The position numbers and the translations under genes are program-made. DNA of 64,000 nt from Elusimicrobiota bacterium (GTDB taxonomy: Bacteria > Elusimicrobiota > Elusimicrobia > UBA1565 > UBA9628). Below the pieces are notes generated by a model that worked only from the letters and a program-made list of their open reading frames with translations, did no database searches and was not told the DNA's origin. Below are positions 31,902 to 41,119 of this stretch, one piece after another (positions within the stretch are counted from its first letter, which is position 1; every line of letters begins with the position of its first letter). The stretch is from the NCBI GenBank assembly GCA_028868375.1, contig JAGWUP010000005.1:124001-188000 (forward strand). The letters are read 5' to 3'.

Positions 31902-32057
31902 ATGGACATGCTGATTTTAGCCATGGGCGCTCAAGGAGCAAGCTCGACGGGCGTTGGCGCAGCCGGTGATTATTGCGCGCTCTGCCTATTTGCCGCCGGC
32001 GCGGCGGCGATGCTGATCGCCCTGCGCTTGCTTTGCTCCAGCCCTAATATTGATTAA
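31902..32057 (+). CDS. Small membrane protein (51 residues)
   Basis: A short ORF between the sigma factor gene and dtd. The product starts MDMLILAMGAQGASS, has a polar middle with two Cys (DYCALC) and one membrane helix (LFAAGAAAMLIALRLL). Support comes from the -10 hexamer placed 6 nt before the ATG, the hydrophobic C-terminal half and the clean fit of the ORF in the gap. No family recognised; it could still be chance. Confidence 0.4.
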   Translation: MDMLILAMGAQGASSTGVGAAGDYCALCLFAAGAAAMLIALRLLCSSPNID

Positions 32058-32063
32058 CAAGCC

Positions 32064-32510
32064 CTAAAGCTGGTCTGTGTCGAGCAGCAGCGTCACCGGA
32101 CCGTCGTTGATGAGCTCGACGACCATCTTCGCGCCGAACTCCCCGGTGCGCACCGTCACCCCGGCCTCGCGCAAGAGGCCGCAGAAGCGCTCGTAGAGGG
32201 GCTGGGCCTGCGGGGGCTTGGCGGCGGCCGTGAAATCGGGCCGGCGTCCGCTTTTGGCGTCGGCGAAGAGAGTGAACTGGGAGACGACGAGCGCGGAGCC
32301 CTTCTCGTCGAGCAGGGAGCGGTCGAACTTCCCCTCGTCGTTGGAGAACAGGCGCAGTTGGGGCAATTTCTCGGCCAAGCGCCGGGCCTGCTCCTCCGTG
32401 TCGTCTCGGCCCACGCCCAGGAAAACGGCCAAGCCGCGCCCGATCTCGCGGCTCTCGCGGCCGTCGATCGTCACGCGGGCCCGGCTGACGCGCTGGACCA
32501 ATGCTTTCAC
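32064..32510 (-). CDS. dtd: D-aminoacyl-tRNA deacylase
   Basis: 148 residues with DTD landmarks: start VKALVQRVSRARVTIDG, FLGVGRDD, LVVSQFTLFADAKSGRRPDF (the SQxTL active-site motif) and the C-terminal NDGPVTLLLDT (cross-subunit Gly-Pro motif, NxGPVT). It removes D-amino acids from tRNA in the cytoplasm. GTG 32510 is chosen because it matches the usual DTD N-terminus and lies 7 nt after TATGAT. The stop lies 6 bp from the convergent small ORF. Confidence 0.96.
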   Translation of the reverse strand: MKALVQRVSRARVTIDGRESREIGRGLAVFLGVGRDDTEEQARRLAEKLPQLRLFSNDEGKFDRSLLDEKGSALVVSQFTLFADAKSGRRPDFTAAAKPPQAQPLYERFCGLLREAGVTVRTGEFGAKMVVELINDGPVTLLLDTDQL

Positions 32511-32516
32511 CCCGGC

Positions 32517-32523
32517 TATCATA
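32517..32523. promoter_or_regulatory. Shared bidirectional -10 of dtd and thpR
   Basis: TATCATA contains TATCAT on the plus strand (32517-32522) and TATGAT on the minus strand (32518-32523). The two starts are only 23 bp apart (GTG 32510 on minus, ATG 32534 on plus), so one AT-rich heptamer probably serves both directions. Confidence 0.5.
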
Positions 32524-32533
32524 CACAGGCTCC

Positions 32534-33109
32534 ATGAACAGCGCAAGCGCTAATCTTCGGCTTTTCATCGCCGTCCCCGTCGTTGGCGGGGCGCTGGACG
32601 GCGCGCGGCTCTGCCTGGAGGCTTTGCGCGGCTGCGGCGCCGACGCGCGCTGGTCCGCAGACGGCGCGATGCATCTGACGCTGCGCTTTCTTGGAAAGAC
32701 CCCGCCCGCCAGGCTGCCTGCGCTCGCGCGCGCCCTGGCCCGCGCCGCCGCCGGCCATGCCGCTTTCAAGATGGAGTTCGACCATCTGGGCTGGTTCGGC
32801 CCGGCGGCCAGGCCGCAGGTCGTTTGGGCGGGGCTCGGCGACGGCCTGGAATCGCTCAAGGCCCTGGCCCAGTCCCTGGACGTCGCGCTGGAGGCGGAGG
32901 GAATCGCGCGCGATCCGCGCCCCTTCCGCCCGCATTTGACGCTGGGCCGGCTGCGCTCCGCGCGCGCGGCCGGCGCCCTCATCGAGAAGCTGAAGGGTTA
33001 TCCCATCCGCTGGCCCTGCCGAGCGGACCGCCTGGTCCTTTATGCCAGCCGCTTGACCCGCGAGGGCGCCGTCCACGAGGCCTTGAGCGAGAGCGCTCTG
33101 GAAGCTTAA
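32534..33109 (+). CDS. thpR: RNA 2',3'-cyclic phosphodiesterase (LigT-like)
   Basis: 191 residues with both 2H phosphoesterase motifs, HLTLRFLG and HLTLGRLR. The family opens 2',3'-cyclic phosphates on RNA to 2'-phosphates and was first noted as a 2'-5' RNA ligase. ATG 32534 is chosen at the start of the conserved LRLFIAVPV strand. The 3' end overlaps the convergent 904-residue protein gene by 4 bp. Confidence 0.94.
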   Translation: MNSASANLRLFIAVPVVGGALDGARLCLEALRGCGADARWSADGAMHLTLRFLGKTPPARLPALARALARAAAGHAAFKMEFDHLGWFGPAARPQVVWAGLGDGLESLKALAQSLDVALEAEGIARDPRPFRPHLTLGRLRSARAAGALIEKLKGYPIRWPCRADRLVLYASRLTREGAVHEALSESALEA

Positions 33110-35820
33110 CGCTCCCCGAGCAAGCTCTCGTAACGCGGCTTCCACAGGCGCGAGAAGCCGAGCTGCACGCCGATCATCGAGCTGTAGCCCCATAGCGGCC
33201 TGGTCTTGAGCGCGAAATAGTAAAAGTCGAGGAAGGGCGCCACCGTCAGGTATTTTCGTATCGGCACGCGCAGTTTCAGGTTGAGGTCTCCCTCCACGCG
33301 CAGGTCCTGGTCGGTGTCGCGTTGGGTCAGGAAGAAATAGTTCGTGTAGAGCTCGCCGTCGAGCGCGGCCGGGCCTCCCCCGATCGCATGGGAGAGCAGC
33401 AGTCGCTCGTGAAAGCCTAGCTGGGTGTTCGGCGGCGAGCGGGAGAGGTCCCGCTTGACGTTCCCGGAAAGGTCCAGGCTCTTGATCCAGGAGCCGTCGA
33501 AAAGGGAGACGCCGGGCAGCAGGCTGTAGATCTGCTTTCTGGGCAAGCCCGGGTCCGGCTCGAACTGCCCGTCGTATTGCAGGCCCAGGGAGGGGCCCCA
33601 CTGCCGCCCCAGCCAAGCGGCGCGCACGCCGCCCGCCGTCCAGGAGCCCAAGGTCGAGACCATGATGCGGTTGGCCGTGGTGTTGGACACCGGCGGCTGG
33701 TCTCGCGGGCGCAGGCGGCTGCGGGCGTACTCCAGCTCGACGGTGTTTTTCCAGCGGAAGGGCTGGCGCAGGTACTCGGCGTCCACCTTGGCTTCCCCGC
33801 CGATGAGAAGCTCGTCGAAGCCCTGGATGCGGGAGTTCGGGACGTCGTTGAAGGCGTCGTCGCGCACGACGCGGGTCTGCTGGAGGTCGAGGCCGACGTC
33901 GCGGAAATCGAGCAGCCAGAGGCCCCGGGGCACGATCGGCGCGCCTTCCATCCAAGAACCGAAGGCGCTCGGCGCGGCATCGGAATGGGAGCGCAGGGCG
34001 GCCAGGACGATGCGGCCGACCGTCCGTCCGACCGGGGTCAGGGTTCGGCCTTGAGACAGGCCCAGGGCGTCGGCGACGACCTGGGTGGTGACGACCTTAT
34101 AGTCCTCGTCGTCGTAGAGCGTCCCGTCGCGGCCGCGATCGTCCGGCTGCAGGCCGCCGAAGGCGAAGCGCAGCGCGTCGTAGCGGAACATGCCCTTGGC
34201 CTCCTGCTCCGCCTGCCGGCGCGCGCGCTCCAGCAAGGGCTTGAGCTGCCTGCCCTTGACCAGGAGGGTGTAGGCCGGCTCGTCGGTCTTAAGCCACAAG
34301 CGGACGACCTGTTCGTTGACGGCATCCTCAATCGAGGGAACCAGGTGCCAGACGCGCAGCAGTCCGAGCTCGCAGCCGGTCTTCTCGGCGGCCAGGCCGG
34401 CGGCCAAGGTCCAGAACCGGCGCGATGAGATGAAGCTCCCCGGCGAGTCCGGGAAGATTTCCCGAGCGGAGGGGATCAAGGCCGTCCCCGTGGAGAGAGA
34501 GAGCCCGAAATCCTCGGGATCGAACTTGACGAAGCCGGGGGCCTCGGGGACGGAGTCGTCGAGCAAGAGGTGGCGCTCGCGCAGGGACCAGTCGGTCAGG
34601 CCAGCGTGCAGCGTGATCTCGGCTTCCAGCCAGTTGAAGGAGGGGTCGTAGCTGTCCATGACCCAGAGCGGCGGCTGGAAGGGTTGTCGATCCTTCTGCT
34701 CGATGCTTCTGTTCGGAGCGCGCGCCGCGCGCTCGTCGGCGTAGTGTCCGATCAAGAGGTCGACCCCGCGCGTTTCCGCCAGACCCGGGCTTTCATTGAT
34801 ATATTCCATCAGGACGACGACGGCATCGGCGCTTTGGCGCAAGCGCGGCAGCAAGGATTCGAGAGTCTCCACCGGGTCGGCGATCGTCATGCCGGCCAGG
34901 CCGGCGCGGCGCAGGTATTTGGCCGCCGAGGGGGGCGTCAATCCCACGAAGGCCACCCGCAAGCCGCCGGCCGTGACGACGGCGCTGGCCGGCAGCAGCG
35001 CGTGAGCCGTGTCCGAGGAATAGACCAGGTTTGCCGACAGGAATTGGACTCCAGCCGGATGGGCTCGGCGGTAGTCCTCCAGTTCGCCCCAGTGGTGCAG
35101 CTCGGAGTCGCCGAGCGCCGAATAGCGCAGGCCCAGGGCCTGCAGCGCCAGGGTCAGCTTCTGTCCCTCCAAGCCGGTCTGAAAAGAGGAGAAAAGGCCT
35201 CCGCGAGAGACCCCCAGCAGCGGGCCCTTGGCCGCCTCCTGTCGTACGGCCGCGGCGAACCCGGGCATTCCTCCATAGACCCTCGAGACGATCAGGACCG
35301 AGGCGTCGCGCCCGTTCCAGCGCAGCCTGTAGAGCTCGGCGATGGTCTTGCGCCAAGGCGCGGGGAAAGCGGAGGGAGCAGGCTCCGCGGAGAGGCTGGC
35401 TTGCCCGCGCGCTCCGCGAGACAGGGACAGGGTGACCGCGCGCGTGCTCAGACGCACCGACCAAGGGTTGTTCCAGGAGCTTGGATCGCCGGCCGCGGAG
35501 GATAGGGCGGCGATAAGGCCGGGCAGCGGCGGATAGACATATGCCAGGTTGGAATTCGATTCCAGCGCCATCGCCGGGATTCGTTCGGGCGCCGCGGGGG
35601 CCGGGTCGGGCAGATCGAGCCGGAAGCCGCCGCCGGAGTACTCCGCCGGCAAGGTCCAGACGCCGGCCAGGCAGCCGCTGGAGAGCCGCCGCTTGAGCAG
35701 ATGCTCCAAGGGCTCTCCAAGCTCGGTGCTGACGCGCAGGGGCGGTTCCTCGAGCAGGGCCAGCCTCAGGGTGCCTGAAGAGACCGTTTGCGCGCTGGCG
35801 GCGGGGGCGGCGGCCAGCAT
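33106..35820 (-). CDS. 5'-nucleotidase-like protein fused to a C-terminal beta-barrel
   Basis: 904 residues from ATG 35820. Residues about 150-400 resemble the metallophosphoesterase half of UshA-type 5'-nucleotidases (FLSANLVYS, GLRVAFVGLTP, GVDLLIGHYADE). Residues about 470-620 resemble the 5'-nucleotidase C-terminal domain (SIEDAVNEQVVRLW, RYDALRFAFGGL). Residues about 680-904 look like outer-membrane beta strands with aromatic girdles. The metal-binding motifs (DxH, GDxxxG, GNHE) are not intact, so phosphoesterase activity is doubtful. The visible signal peptide is truncated; in-frame codons upstream complete it but offer only non-AUG starts, overlapping the clpB stop. Confidence 0.7.
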   Translation of the reverse strand: MLAAAPAASAQTVSSGTLRLALLEEPPLRVSTELGEPLEHLLKRRLSSGCLAGVWTLPAEYSGGGFRLDLPDPAPAAPERIPAMALESNSNLAYVYPPLPGLIAALSSAAGDPSSWNNPWSVRLSTRAVTLSLSRGARGQASLSAEPAPSAFPAPWRKTIAELYRLRWNGRDASVLIVSRVYGGMPGFAAAVRQEAAKGPLLGVSRGGLFSSFQTGLEGQKLTLALQALGLRYSALGDSELHHWGELEDYRRAHPAGVQFLSANLVYSSDTAHALLPASAVVTAGGLRVAFVGLTPPSAAKYLRRAGLAGMTIADPVETLESLLPRLRQSADAVVVLMEYINESPGLAETRGVDLLIGHYADERAARAPNRSIEQKDRQPFQPPLWVMDSYDPSFNWLEAEITLHAGLTDWSLRERHLLLDDSVPEAPGFVKFDPEDFGLSLSTGTALIPSAREIFPDSPGSFISSRRFWTLAAGLAAEKTGCELGLLRVWHLVPSIEDAVNEQVVRLWLKTDEPAYTLLVKGRQLKPLLERARRQAEQEAKGMFRYDALRFAFGGLQPDDRGRDGTLYDDEDYKVVTTQVVADALGLSQGRTLTPVGRTVGRIVLAALRSHSDAAPSAFGSWMEGAPIVPRGLWLLDFRDVGLDLQQTRVVRDDAFNDVPNSRIQGFDELLIGGEAKVDAEYLRQPFRWKNTVELEYARSRLRPRDQPPVSNTTANRIMVSTLGSWTAGGVRAAWLGRQWGPSLGLQYDGQFEPDPGLPRKQIYSLLPGVSLFDGSWIKSLDLSGNVKRDLSRSPPNTQLGFHERLLLSHAIGGGPAALDGELYTNYFFLTQRDTDQDLRVEGDLNLKLRVPIRKYLTVAPFLDFYYFALKTRPLWGYSSMIGVQLGFSRLWKPRYESLLGER

Positions 35821-35834
35821 GGCCGCGAGCAGGG

Positions 35835-38384
35835 CTATTTTCCTGATAGGCTGGAGTCCTTCTGGCGGGCGGCCTTGAAGGTCAGGCCGTTCTTGCCCAG
35901 GTCGACCGCGATCGAGCTGTCGTCGCGGATCTCCCCGGTCAGCAGAAGGCGCGCCAGTGGATCGGCCAAGTGGCGCTGGATGGCGCGCTTAAGCGGCCTG
36001 GCCCCGTAGGCGGGGTCGTAGCCTTGGCGCGCCAGGTAATCCTTCGCCGCGTCGCAGAAGCGCAGGGTGATGCGCCGTCCGGCCAGCCGGCGCTCGACGG
36101 CCCGCAATTGGATGTCGACGACTTGGCGCAGTTGCTCTCGCGAGAGCGGCTGAAAGACCAGTGTCTCGTCGACGCGGTTGAGGAACTCCGGGCGGAAGCG
36201 GGTCTTCAACTCCTCCGGCGCGACGTTCGAGGTCATCAGCAAAAGGGTGTTCTTGAAGTTGACGGTGCGGCCCTGCCCGTCGGTGAGGCGGCCGTCGTCC
36301 ATGATCTGCAGCAGGATGTTGAAGACGTCCGGGTGGGCCTTCTCGATCTCGTCGAGCAGGACGACGCAGTAGGGCTTGCGGCGCACCGCCTCCGTCAACT
36401 GGCCGCCCTCCTCGTAGCCGACGTAGCCGGGAGGGGCGCCGACGAGCCGGCTGACGGAATGCTTCTCCATGTACTCCGACATGTCGAGGCGGACCATCGA
36501 GCGCTCGCTGTCGAAGAGGGATTCCGCCAGGGCGCGCGCCAATTCGGTCTTGCCGACGCCGGTCGGCCCCATCAGCAGGAAGACGCCGATGGGGCGGTTC
36601 GGATCGGACAGGCCGGAGCGCGAGCGCCGCACCGCCTCGCAGACCGCCCGCACGGCCTCGTCCTGGCCGACGAGGCGCCGGTGCAGCTCCTCTTCCAGGC
36701 GCAGGAGCTTTTGGACCTGGCCCTCCAGCAGTCGCGAGACCGGCACGCCGGTCCAGCGGCTGACGACCTGGGCCACGTCCTCCTCGTCGACGTCCTCCTT
36801 GAGCAGCTTGCGCTCCTTCTGAGCCTCTGCCAGCGCCTTCTGGGCGCGCTCCAGGGCCTTGGCGGTCTCCGGGACCCGGCCGTAGCGGATCTCGGCCGCC
36901 CGCGTCAGGTCGCCCTGGCGCTCGACCCGCTTCTGCTCCGTCTGCAGCTCCTCCAGGCGCGCCTTGCTCTCTCGCAGTTCCTTGATCAGGCCCTTTTCCC
37001 GCTCCCAATGCCGGCGCAGGTCCTTGGCCTGTACCTTCAAGCCCTTGAGCTCGTTTTCGATCGCCTTCAGGCGCTCCAGGCTGGCGGCGTCCCGCTCCTT
37101 CTTGAGCGCGATGACCTCGATCTCCAGCTGGCGGATGCGGCGCTCCGCCTCGTCTAGCTCCTGGGGCAGGGAGTCGATCTCCATGCGCAGGCGGCTGCAG
37201 GCCTCGTCGATGAGGTCGATGGCCTTGTCGGGGAGAAAACGATCCGCGATGTAGCGGTCCGACAGCTCCGCCGCGGCCACGAGGGCGGCGTCCTTGATGC
37301 GCACCCCGTGATGGACCTCGTAGCGCTCCTTAAGCCCGCGCAAAATCGCGATCGTGTCCTCCACGGAGGGGGCGCCGACCAGCACCGGCTGGAAGCGGCG
37401 CTCCAGAGCCGCGTCCTTCTCGATGCGCTTGCGGTACTCATCGAGGGTCGTCGCGCCCACGCAGCGCAGCTCGCCGCGCGCCAGCAGGGGCTTGAGCATG
37501 TTGGCCGCGTCCATGGCGCCCTCGGCCGCGCCCGCCCCGACCAGGGTGTGCAGCTCGTCGATAAAGAGGATGATCCGGCCTTCCTGGGCGGCGACCTCCT
37601 TGAGCACGGCCTTCAAGCGCTCCTCGAACTCGCCGCGGAACTTGGCGCCGGCCACCAAGGCGCCCAGGTCGAGGGCGACGAGCTTCTTGTCCTTGAGGCC
37701 TTCCGGAACGTCGCCGGCGACGATGCGCTGGGCCAGGCCCTCGACGATGGCGGTCTTGCCGACGCCCGGCTCGCCGATGAGCACCGGGTTGTTCTTGGTG
37801 CGCCGCGAGAGCACCTGGATGACGCGCCGGATCTCCCCGTCTCGTCCGATGACCGGGTCCAGCTTGCCGCGGCGCGCCAGGGCGGTCAGGTCCCGGCCGT
37901 ATTTCTCCAGGGCCTGGAAGGTGCCCTCCGGGTCGGGCCCGGTGACGCGCTGGGCTCCCCGCACCTGCTTGAGGGCCTTGAGGACCGCGTCGGCGTCAAG
38001 CCCCTGCTGGCGCAGCAGGCGCGCGGCGTCGCCGCCCGCGTCGATGACGCCGAGCAGCAAATGCTCCACGGAGACGAACTCGTCGCGCATCGCCTTCATG
38101 CGCTGCTCGGACAGGTCCAGGGCCTTGGTCAGGCCGCGGGAGGGGTAGAGCTGCCCGCCGCTGGAGCGCGGCCGCTTGGACAGGGACTGCTCGACGGCCT
38201 CGATCAGGGCCTGCGGCTCGCGGCCGGCGGCGCGGACCGTTTCCGGGACCACTCCCTCCGGCGCCGTCAATAGGGCCAGCAGCAGATGCTCCTCGGAGAG
38301 CTCCTGGTGTCCATGCTCCTCGGCCAGTCGTTGGGCGCGCTGGAGCGCCTCCTGGGAGCGCGTGGTCCAACGGTCGAGGTTCAC
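35835..38384 (-). CDS. clpB: ClpB disaggregase
   Basis: 849 residues: Clp_N repeats ([20 protein letters not shown] onward), AAA-1 with Walker [11 protein letters not shown], a coiled-coil middle domain (about 405-520), AAA-2 with Walker [12 protein letters not shown] and sensor MTSNV, and a C-terminal D2-small domain. It lacks the ClpP-binding loop, so it is ClpB and works with DnaK to rescue aggregates. GTG 38384 matches the family start VNLDRWT and overlaps the protease stop as GTGA. The pairing with a tail-specific protease suggests a protein quality-control operon. Confidence 0.96.
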   Translation of the reverse strand: MNLDRWTTRSQEALQRAQRLAEEHGHQELSEEHLLLALLTAPEGVVPETVRAAGREPQALIEAVEQSLSKRPRSSGGQLYPSRGLTKALDLSEQRMKAMRDEFVSVEHLLLGVIDAGGDAARLLRQQGLDADAVLKALKQVRGAQRVTGPDPEGTFQALEKYGRDLTALARRGKLDPVIGRDGEIRRVIQVLSRRTKNNPVLIGEPGVGKTAIVEGLAQRIVAGDVPEGLKDKKLVALDLGALVAGAKFRGEFEERLKAVLKEVAAQEGRIILFIDELHTLVGAGAAEGAMDAANMLKPLLARGELRCVGATTLDEYRKRIEKDAALERRFQPVLVGAPSVEDTIAILRGLKERYEVHHGVRIKDAALVAAAELSDRYIADRFLPDKAIDLIDEACSRLRMEIDSLPQELDEAERRIRQLEIEVIALKKERDAASLERLKAIENELKGLKVQAKDLRRHWEREKGLIKELRESKARLEELQTEQKRVERQGDLTRAAEIRYGRVPETAKALERAQKALAEAQKERKLLKEDVDEEDVAQVVSRWTGVPVSRLLEGQVQKLLRLEEELHRRLVGQDEAVRAVCEAVRRSRSGLSDPNRPIGVFLLMGPTGVGKTELARALAESLFDSERSMVRLDMSEYMEKHSVSRLVGAPPGYVGYEEGGQLTEAVRRKPYCVVLLDEIEKAHPDVFNILLQIMDDGRLTDGQGRTVNFKNTLLLMTSNVAPEELKTRFRPEFLNRVDETLVFQPLSREQLRQVVDIQLRAVERRLAGRRITLRFCDAAKDYLARQGYDPAYGARPLKRAIQRHLADPLARLLLTGEIRDDSSIAVDLGKNGLTFKAARQKDSSLSGK

Positions 38385-40561
38385 GGGGCGAGCTTGCGCC
38401 CCGCCGTGGACGCGCGGCTTGCCGTCCCGTCCCCGCGAGCGACCATGTCGGCGACGATGTCGGCGGCCTCGTCCAGGACGAAGTCGGGCGGCGGCGGGGC
38501 CCTGCGGTAATCGGCGGCGCCGGCCTCTTGCGCGTCGTCGGCCTGCAGCGCCACGGTCGAGGTGGATGTGACCGGGGGCTTGCCCGACTCGATCTGCTCG
38601 AGGGTGATCTCGGCGAAGGAAAGCCCGTCCGGCTTGCGCGCCGCGCGCGCCTTCTTGCGCTCGGCCTCGCGCGCGTCGTCGGCCTTCTTTTCCGCCAACC
38701 TCTGGGCCTCGTTGAGGGAGATGGTTTTTTCGTCCTTCTGCTTCTTGAAGCGCTTGATGTCCTCCCGCAGCCACTGGAATTCCTGGCTCTCGTCGACGCG
38801 GCGCGCCGAAAGGGCGGCCAAGGCCTTGAACTCGGCGCGGGTCACGAAGTTGAGCCGCCGGTATTTGGCGGGCTTGACCTCGTCATAGGGCATGGGATGG
38901 TGCAGGGCGCTCTCGGCGATATCCATGTAATCCTCGAGGGAGGGCAATTGGATGTCCGGGATGACGCCGCGGTGCTGGGTCGAGCCTCCGGAGACCCGAT
39001 AGAACTTCTGGATCGTCAGCTTGACGGCTCCCGGCCTCATCGAGCGCAGCTCGGCCGGCAGGTATTGGCCCAGCTCGATGATGGACTGGACCGTCCCCTT
39101 GCCGAAGGTGCTCTTGTTGCCGACGACCGCCGCGCGGCCGTAATCCTGCATCGCGGCGGTGAAAATCTCCGAGGCGGACGCCGAGGCCCGGGAGGTCAGC
39201 ACCAGCAGCGGGCCGGAGTAGATCATGGAATCCTCGGTTCGCAGCTCCTTGATCAGGCCGCGGGCGTCCTTGATCTGCACGACCGGCCCTCCCTCCGGGA
39301 TGAACAGGCCGCACAGGGCGACCGATTCGGACAGGGAGCCGCCGCCGTTGTTGCGCAGGTCGATGATCAGGCCGTCGATGCCTTGCTTTTCCATGTAGGA
39401 GACGAGGGCGGCCACGTCCCGCGTCGTGCTCTTCGGGTCGACGACCGACTTCATGTCGGCGTAGAAGGACGGGAGATCGACGACCCCGACCTTCAGTTTC
39501 TTGCCGGCGGCCTCCGGCATGCTGATGATCTCGGCCTTGGCCTCCTGGTCGGTCAGCTTGATCTCGTCCCGCGTCAGGGAGATGACGACTTTCGTGGACG
39601 GATCGAGGGCGTCCGCCGGCAGGACCCGCAGCCGGACGACCGTGCCTTTCTTTCCGCGGATCATTTGAACCAGCCGATCGAGCTTCATGCCGACCGCCTC
39701 CATCCAGGGGCCGTCGCCCTGGGCGATGGCCTCGATGCGGTCGTTGGGCTTTAAGCGCTTGTCTCGGGCCGCGGGGCCTCCGGGGACCAGGGAGACGATC
39801 TTGGCGTAGCCGTCCTCGGAGCGCAGCACGGCCCCGATGCCGACCAGCGACAGCCGCATGCTGATGTTGAAATTCTCCATCTCCGGAGCGGCCATGTAGT
39901 CGGAATGCGGATCGAAAGTGCGCGTCAGCGCCGTGAGGTAGTTTTGGAGGATGTCGCTGGAATCGTACTCCTGGTAGGAGCGCAGCAGCCCCTCGTAGCG
40001 GGTCTTGATCGTCTTGGCGATTTCCGCGGGCTTGGTCTTGGACAGCATCTCCTGCAGCGTCTCGTACTTGACGCGCTTGCGCCAGAGCTCGTCGACCTCG
40101 CGCTTGCCGTCGGGCCACGGAGCCTCGTGGCGGTCCAGGGCCATCGTCTCGTCGGTGGTGAAGTCCATCGTCGAGTCGGCGAGCCGGTCGACCAATTCCC
40201 GGCGCTCCTGAAGGCGGTCGAGGAAGCGGTTGAAGATCACGAAGGCGGGCTCCACGTCCCCCTCCTTGATCCTTTGAGCCAGGGTGTCGCCGTATCTGGC
40301 CTTGAACTCCTCTATGTCCTTCTTCTCGAAAAACATGCGGTTATAGTCGTACATCTGCAGATAATTGTTCAGCAGGTCCTTCGAGGTCGCCGCGTCGAGG
40401 GGATGGTGGTCGTAGTGGTCGGTCTCCAGGATGCGCGCCACCATCTGCGCGATCAGGGGGGCGGCCGGTCCGGGCTTGAGCGCCGCGAAGGCCGGCGGCG
40501 CGGCCAGCAGGGCCGCGCAGAGGACGAGGAAGCGCCCGCGAGAGACGCGATTCAAGCTCAT
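38381..40561 (-). CDS. prc: Tail-specific C-terminal processing protease (Prc/Tsp)
   Basis: 726 residues: a signal peptide (ending PPAFA), an N-terminal helical domain, a PDZ domain ([20 protein letters not shown], then [15 protein letters not shown]), and a peptidase S41 domain with catalytic Ser in [11 protein letters not shown] and Lys in [11 protein letters not shown]-terminal DUF3340-like tail is rich in Lys/Arg/Ala. It degrades tagged or misfolded periplasmic proteins and processes lipoprotein or penicillin-binding protein tails. TGT-TATAAT lies 9 nt before the ATG. Confidence 0.93.
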   Translation of the reverse strand: MSLNRVSRGRFLVLCAALLAAPPAFAALKPGPAAPLIAQMVARILETDHYDHHPLDAATSKDLLNNYLQMYDYNRMFFEKKDIEEFKARYGDTLAQRIKEGDVEPAFVIFNRFLDRLQERRELVDRLADSTMDFTTDETMALDRHEAPWPDGKREVDELWRKRVKYETLQEMLSKTKPAEIAKTIKTRYEGLLRSYQEYDSSDILQNYLTALTRTFDPHSDYMAAPEMENFNISMRLSLVGIGAVLRSEDGYAKIVSLVPGGPAARDKRLKPNDRIEAIAQGDGPWMEAVGMKLDRLVQMIRGKKGTVVRLRVLPADALDPSTKVVISLTRDEIKLTDQEAKAEIISMPEAAGKKLKVGVVDLPSFYADMKSVVDPKSTTRDVAALVSYMEKQGIDGLIIDLRNNGGGSLSESVALCGLFIPEGGPVVQIKDARGLIKELRTEDSMIYSGPLLVLTSRASASASEIFTAAMQDYGRAAVVGNKSTFGKGTVQSIIELGQYLPAELRSMRPGAVKLTIQKFYRVSGGSTQHRGVIPDIQLPSLEDYMDIAESALHHPMPYDEVKPAKYRRLNFVTRAEFKALAALSARRVDESQEFQWLREDIKRFKKQKDEKTISLNEAQRLAEKKADDAREAERKKARAARKPDGLSFAEITLEQIESGKPPVTSTSTVALQADDAQEAGAADYRRAPPPPDFVLDEAADIVADMVARGDGTASRASTAGRKLAP

Positions 40562-40570
40562 CGAGTACCC

Positions 40571-40579
40571 ATTATAACA
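40571..40579 (-). promoter_or_regulatory. Extended -10 of the prc-clpB operon
   Basis: TGT-TATAAT on the minus strand, perfect extended -10, 9 nt before ATG 40561, giving at most a leader of 2-3 nt. Confidence 0.6.
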
Positions 40580-40618
40580 GCAGTTCGCGAAAACTCCAGT
40601 TCGACCGCGCCCCGCCGG

Positions 40619-41089
40619 CTAGGCCTTGGGGCGCGGCGTGCCGACGACCTGCTGCATCTGCGCCAGGCGCTTCAGCGTCGAGCCCAGCTCGCCGTAGGGA
40701 ATGCGCACCCCTTTCTTGGACCAGCCCTTGTAGGACTCGTCCTCGACCCACTCCCGTATGTCGATGCCGGCTGTTTCCTTGTAAAAGGTGACGCGCACGA
40801 CCAATTCGACGCCGAGCTTCTTGGGCAGGCGGGCCAGTTCCCGGTCCTGCTGGGCGGCGGGCTCGGCGGGGAGCTTGCCCAGGGCCTCGATGACGCCCGC
40901 CAGGACCGCCGGATTCATCGTCACGCCCGATTTCGTCGGGCCGGAATAGCCCTCGCCCTTGACGAAGGTCCTGATCGAGCCGTACTTGAAGCCCTTGTAC
41001 TCGTCGACATAGAACCTGAGCTCGGAGGCGTCGCTGACGACGATGCTTCCCAAATCCTTCAGCGGCTTGAACTCGCGCGCCTCGGCCAT
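40619..41089 (-). CDS. Tandem PC4-like (transcriptional coactivator p15 fold) protein
   Basis: 156 residues with two copies of a PC4/YdbC-like unit. Repeat 1 (about 24-73): FKYGSIRTFVKGEGYSGPTK then SGVTMNPAVLAGVIEALG. Repeat 2 (about 97-145): AGIDIREWVEDESYKGWSKK then GVRIPYGELGSTLKRLA. Both follow the PC4 pattern of a strand with IRxFV/IREWV, then PTKxGV and a helix. PC4-fold proteins bind single-stranded nucleic acid, normally as dimers; a tandem could do so as a monomer. No signal peptide. Divergent from the DUF21-CBS-EIIA gene with 30 bp between starts. Confidence 0.65.
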   Translation of the reverse strand: MAEAREFKPLKDLGSIVVSDASELRFYVDEYKGFKYGSIRTFVKGEGYSGPTKSGVTMNPAVLAGVIEALGKLPAEPAAQQDRELARLPKKLGVELVVRVTFYKETAGIDIREWVEDESYKGWSKKGVRIPYGELGSTLKRLAQMQQVVGTPRPKA

Positions 41090-41098
41090 ATTGACGGC

Positions 41099-41113
41099 AT
41101 AGTATCATATAAT
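41099..41113. promoter_or_regulatory. Intertwined divergent -10 elements
   Basis: In ATAGTATCATATAAT the minus-strand TACTAT (41099-41104) ends 9 nt before ATG 41089, and the plus-strand TATAAT (41108-41113) ends 6 nt before GTG 41120. The two start codons are 30 bp apart. Confidence 0.5.
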
Positions 41114-41119
41114 CGGCCC

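Noticed and set aside
33106-35820. Functional 5'-nucleotidase
   Set aside because: Domain order is similar but the metal-binding motifs are not intact, so I did not call an enzyme activity.
38395-38420. A third partial copy of the island direct repeat (CGCGCGGCTTGCCG)
   Set aside because: Only 14 bases match and it lies in the coding sequence of the protease; expected by chance in GC-rich DNA.
38384-38774. N-terminal extension of clpB
   Set aside because: It overlaps the C-terminus of the tail-specific protease in another frame and is not ClpB-like; the GTG at 38384 begins the family sequence.
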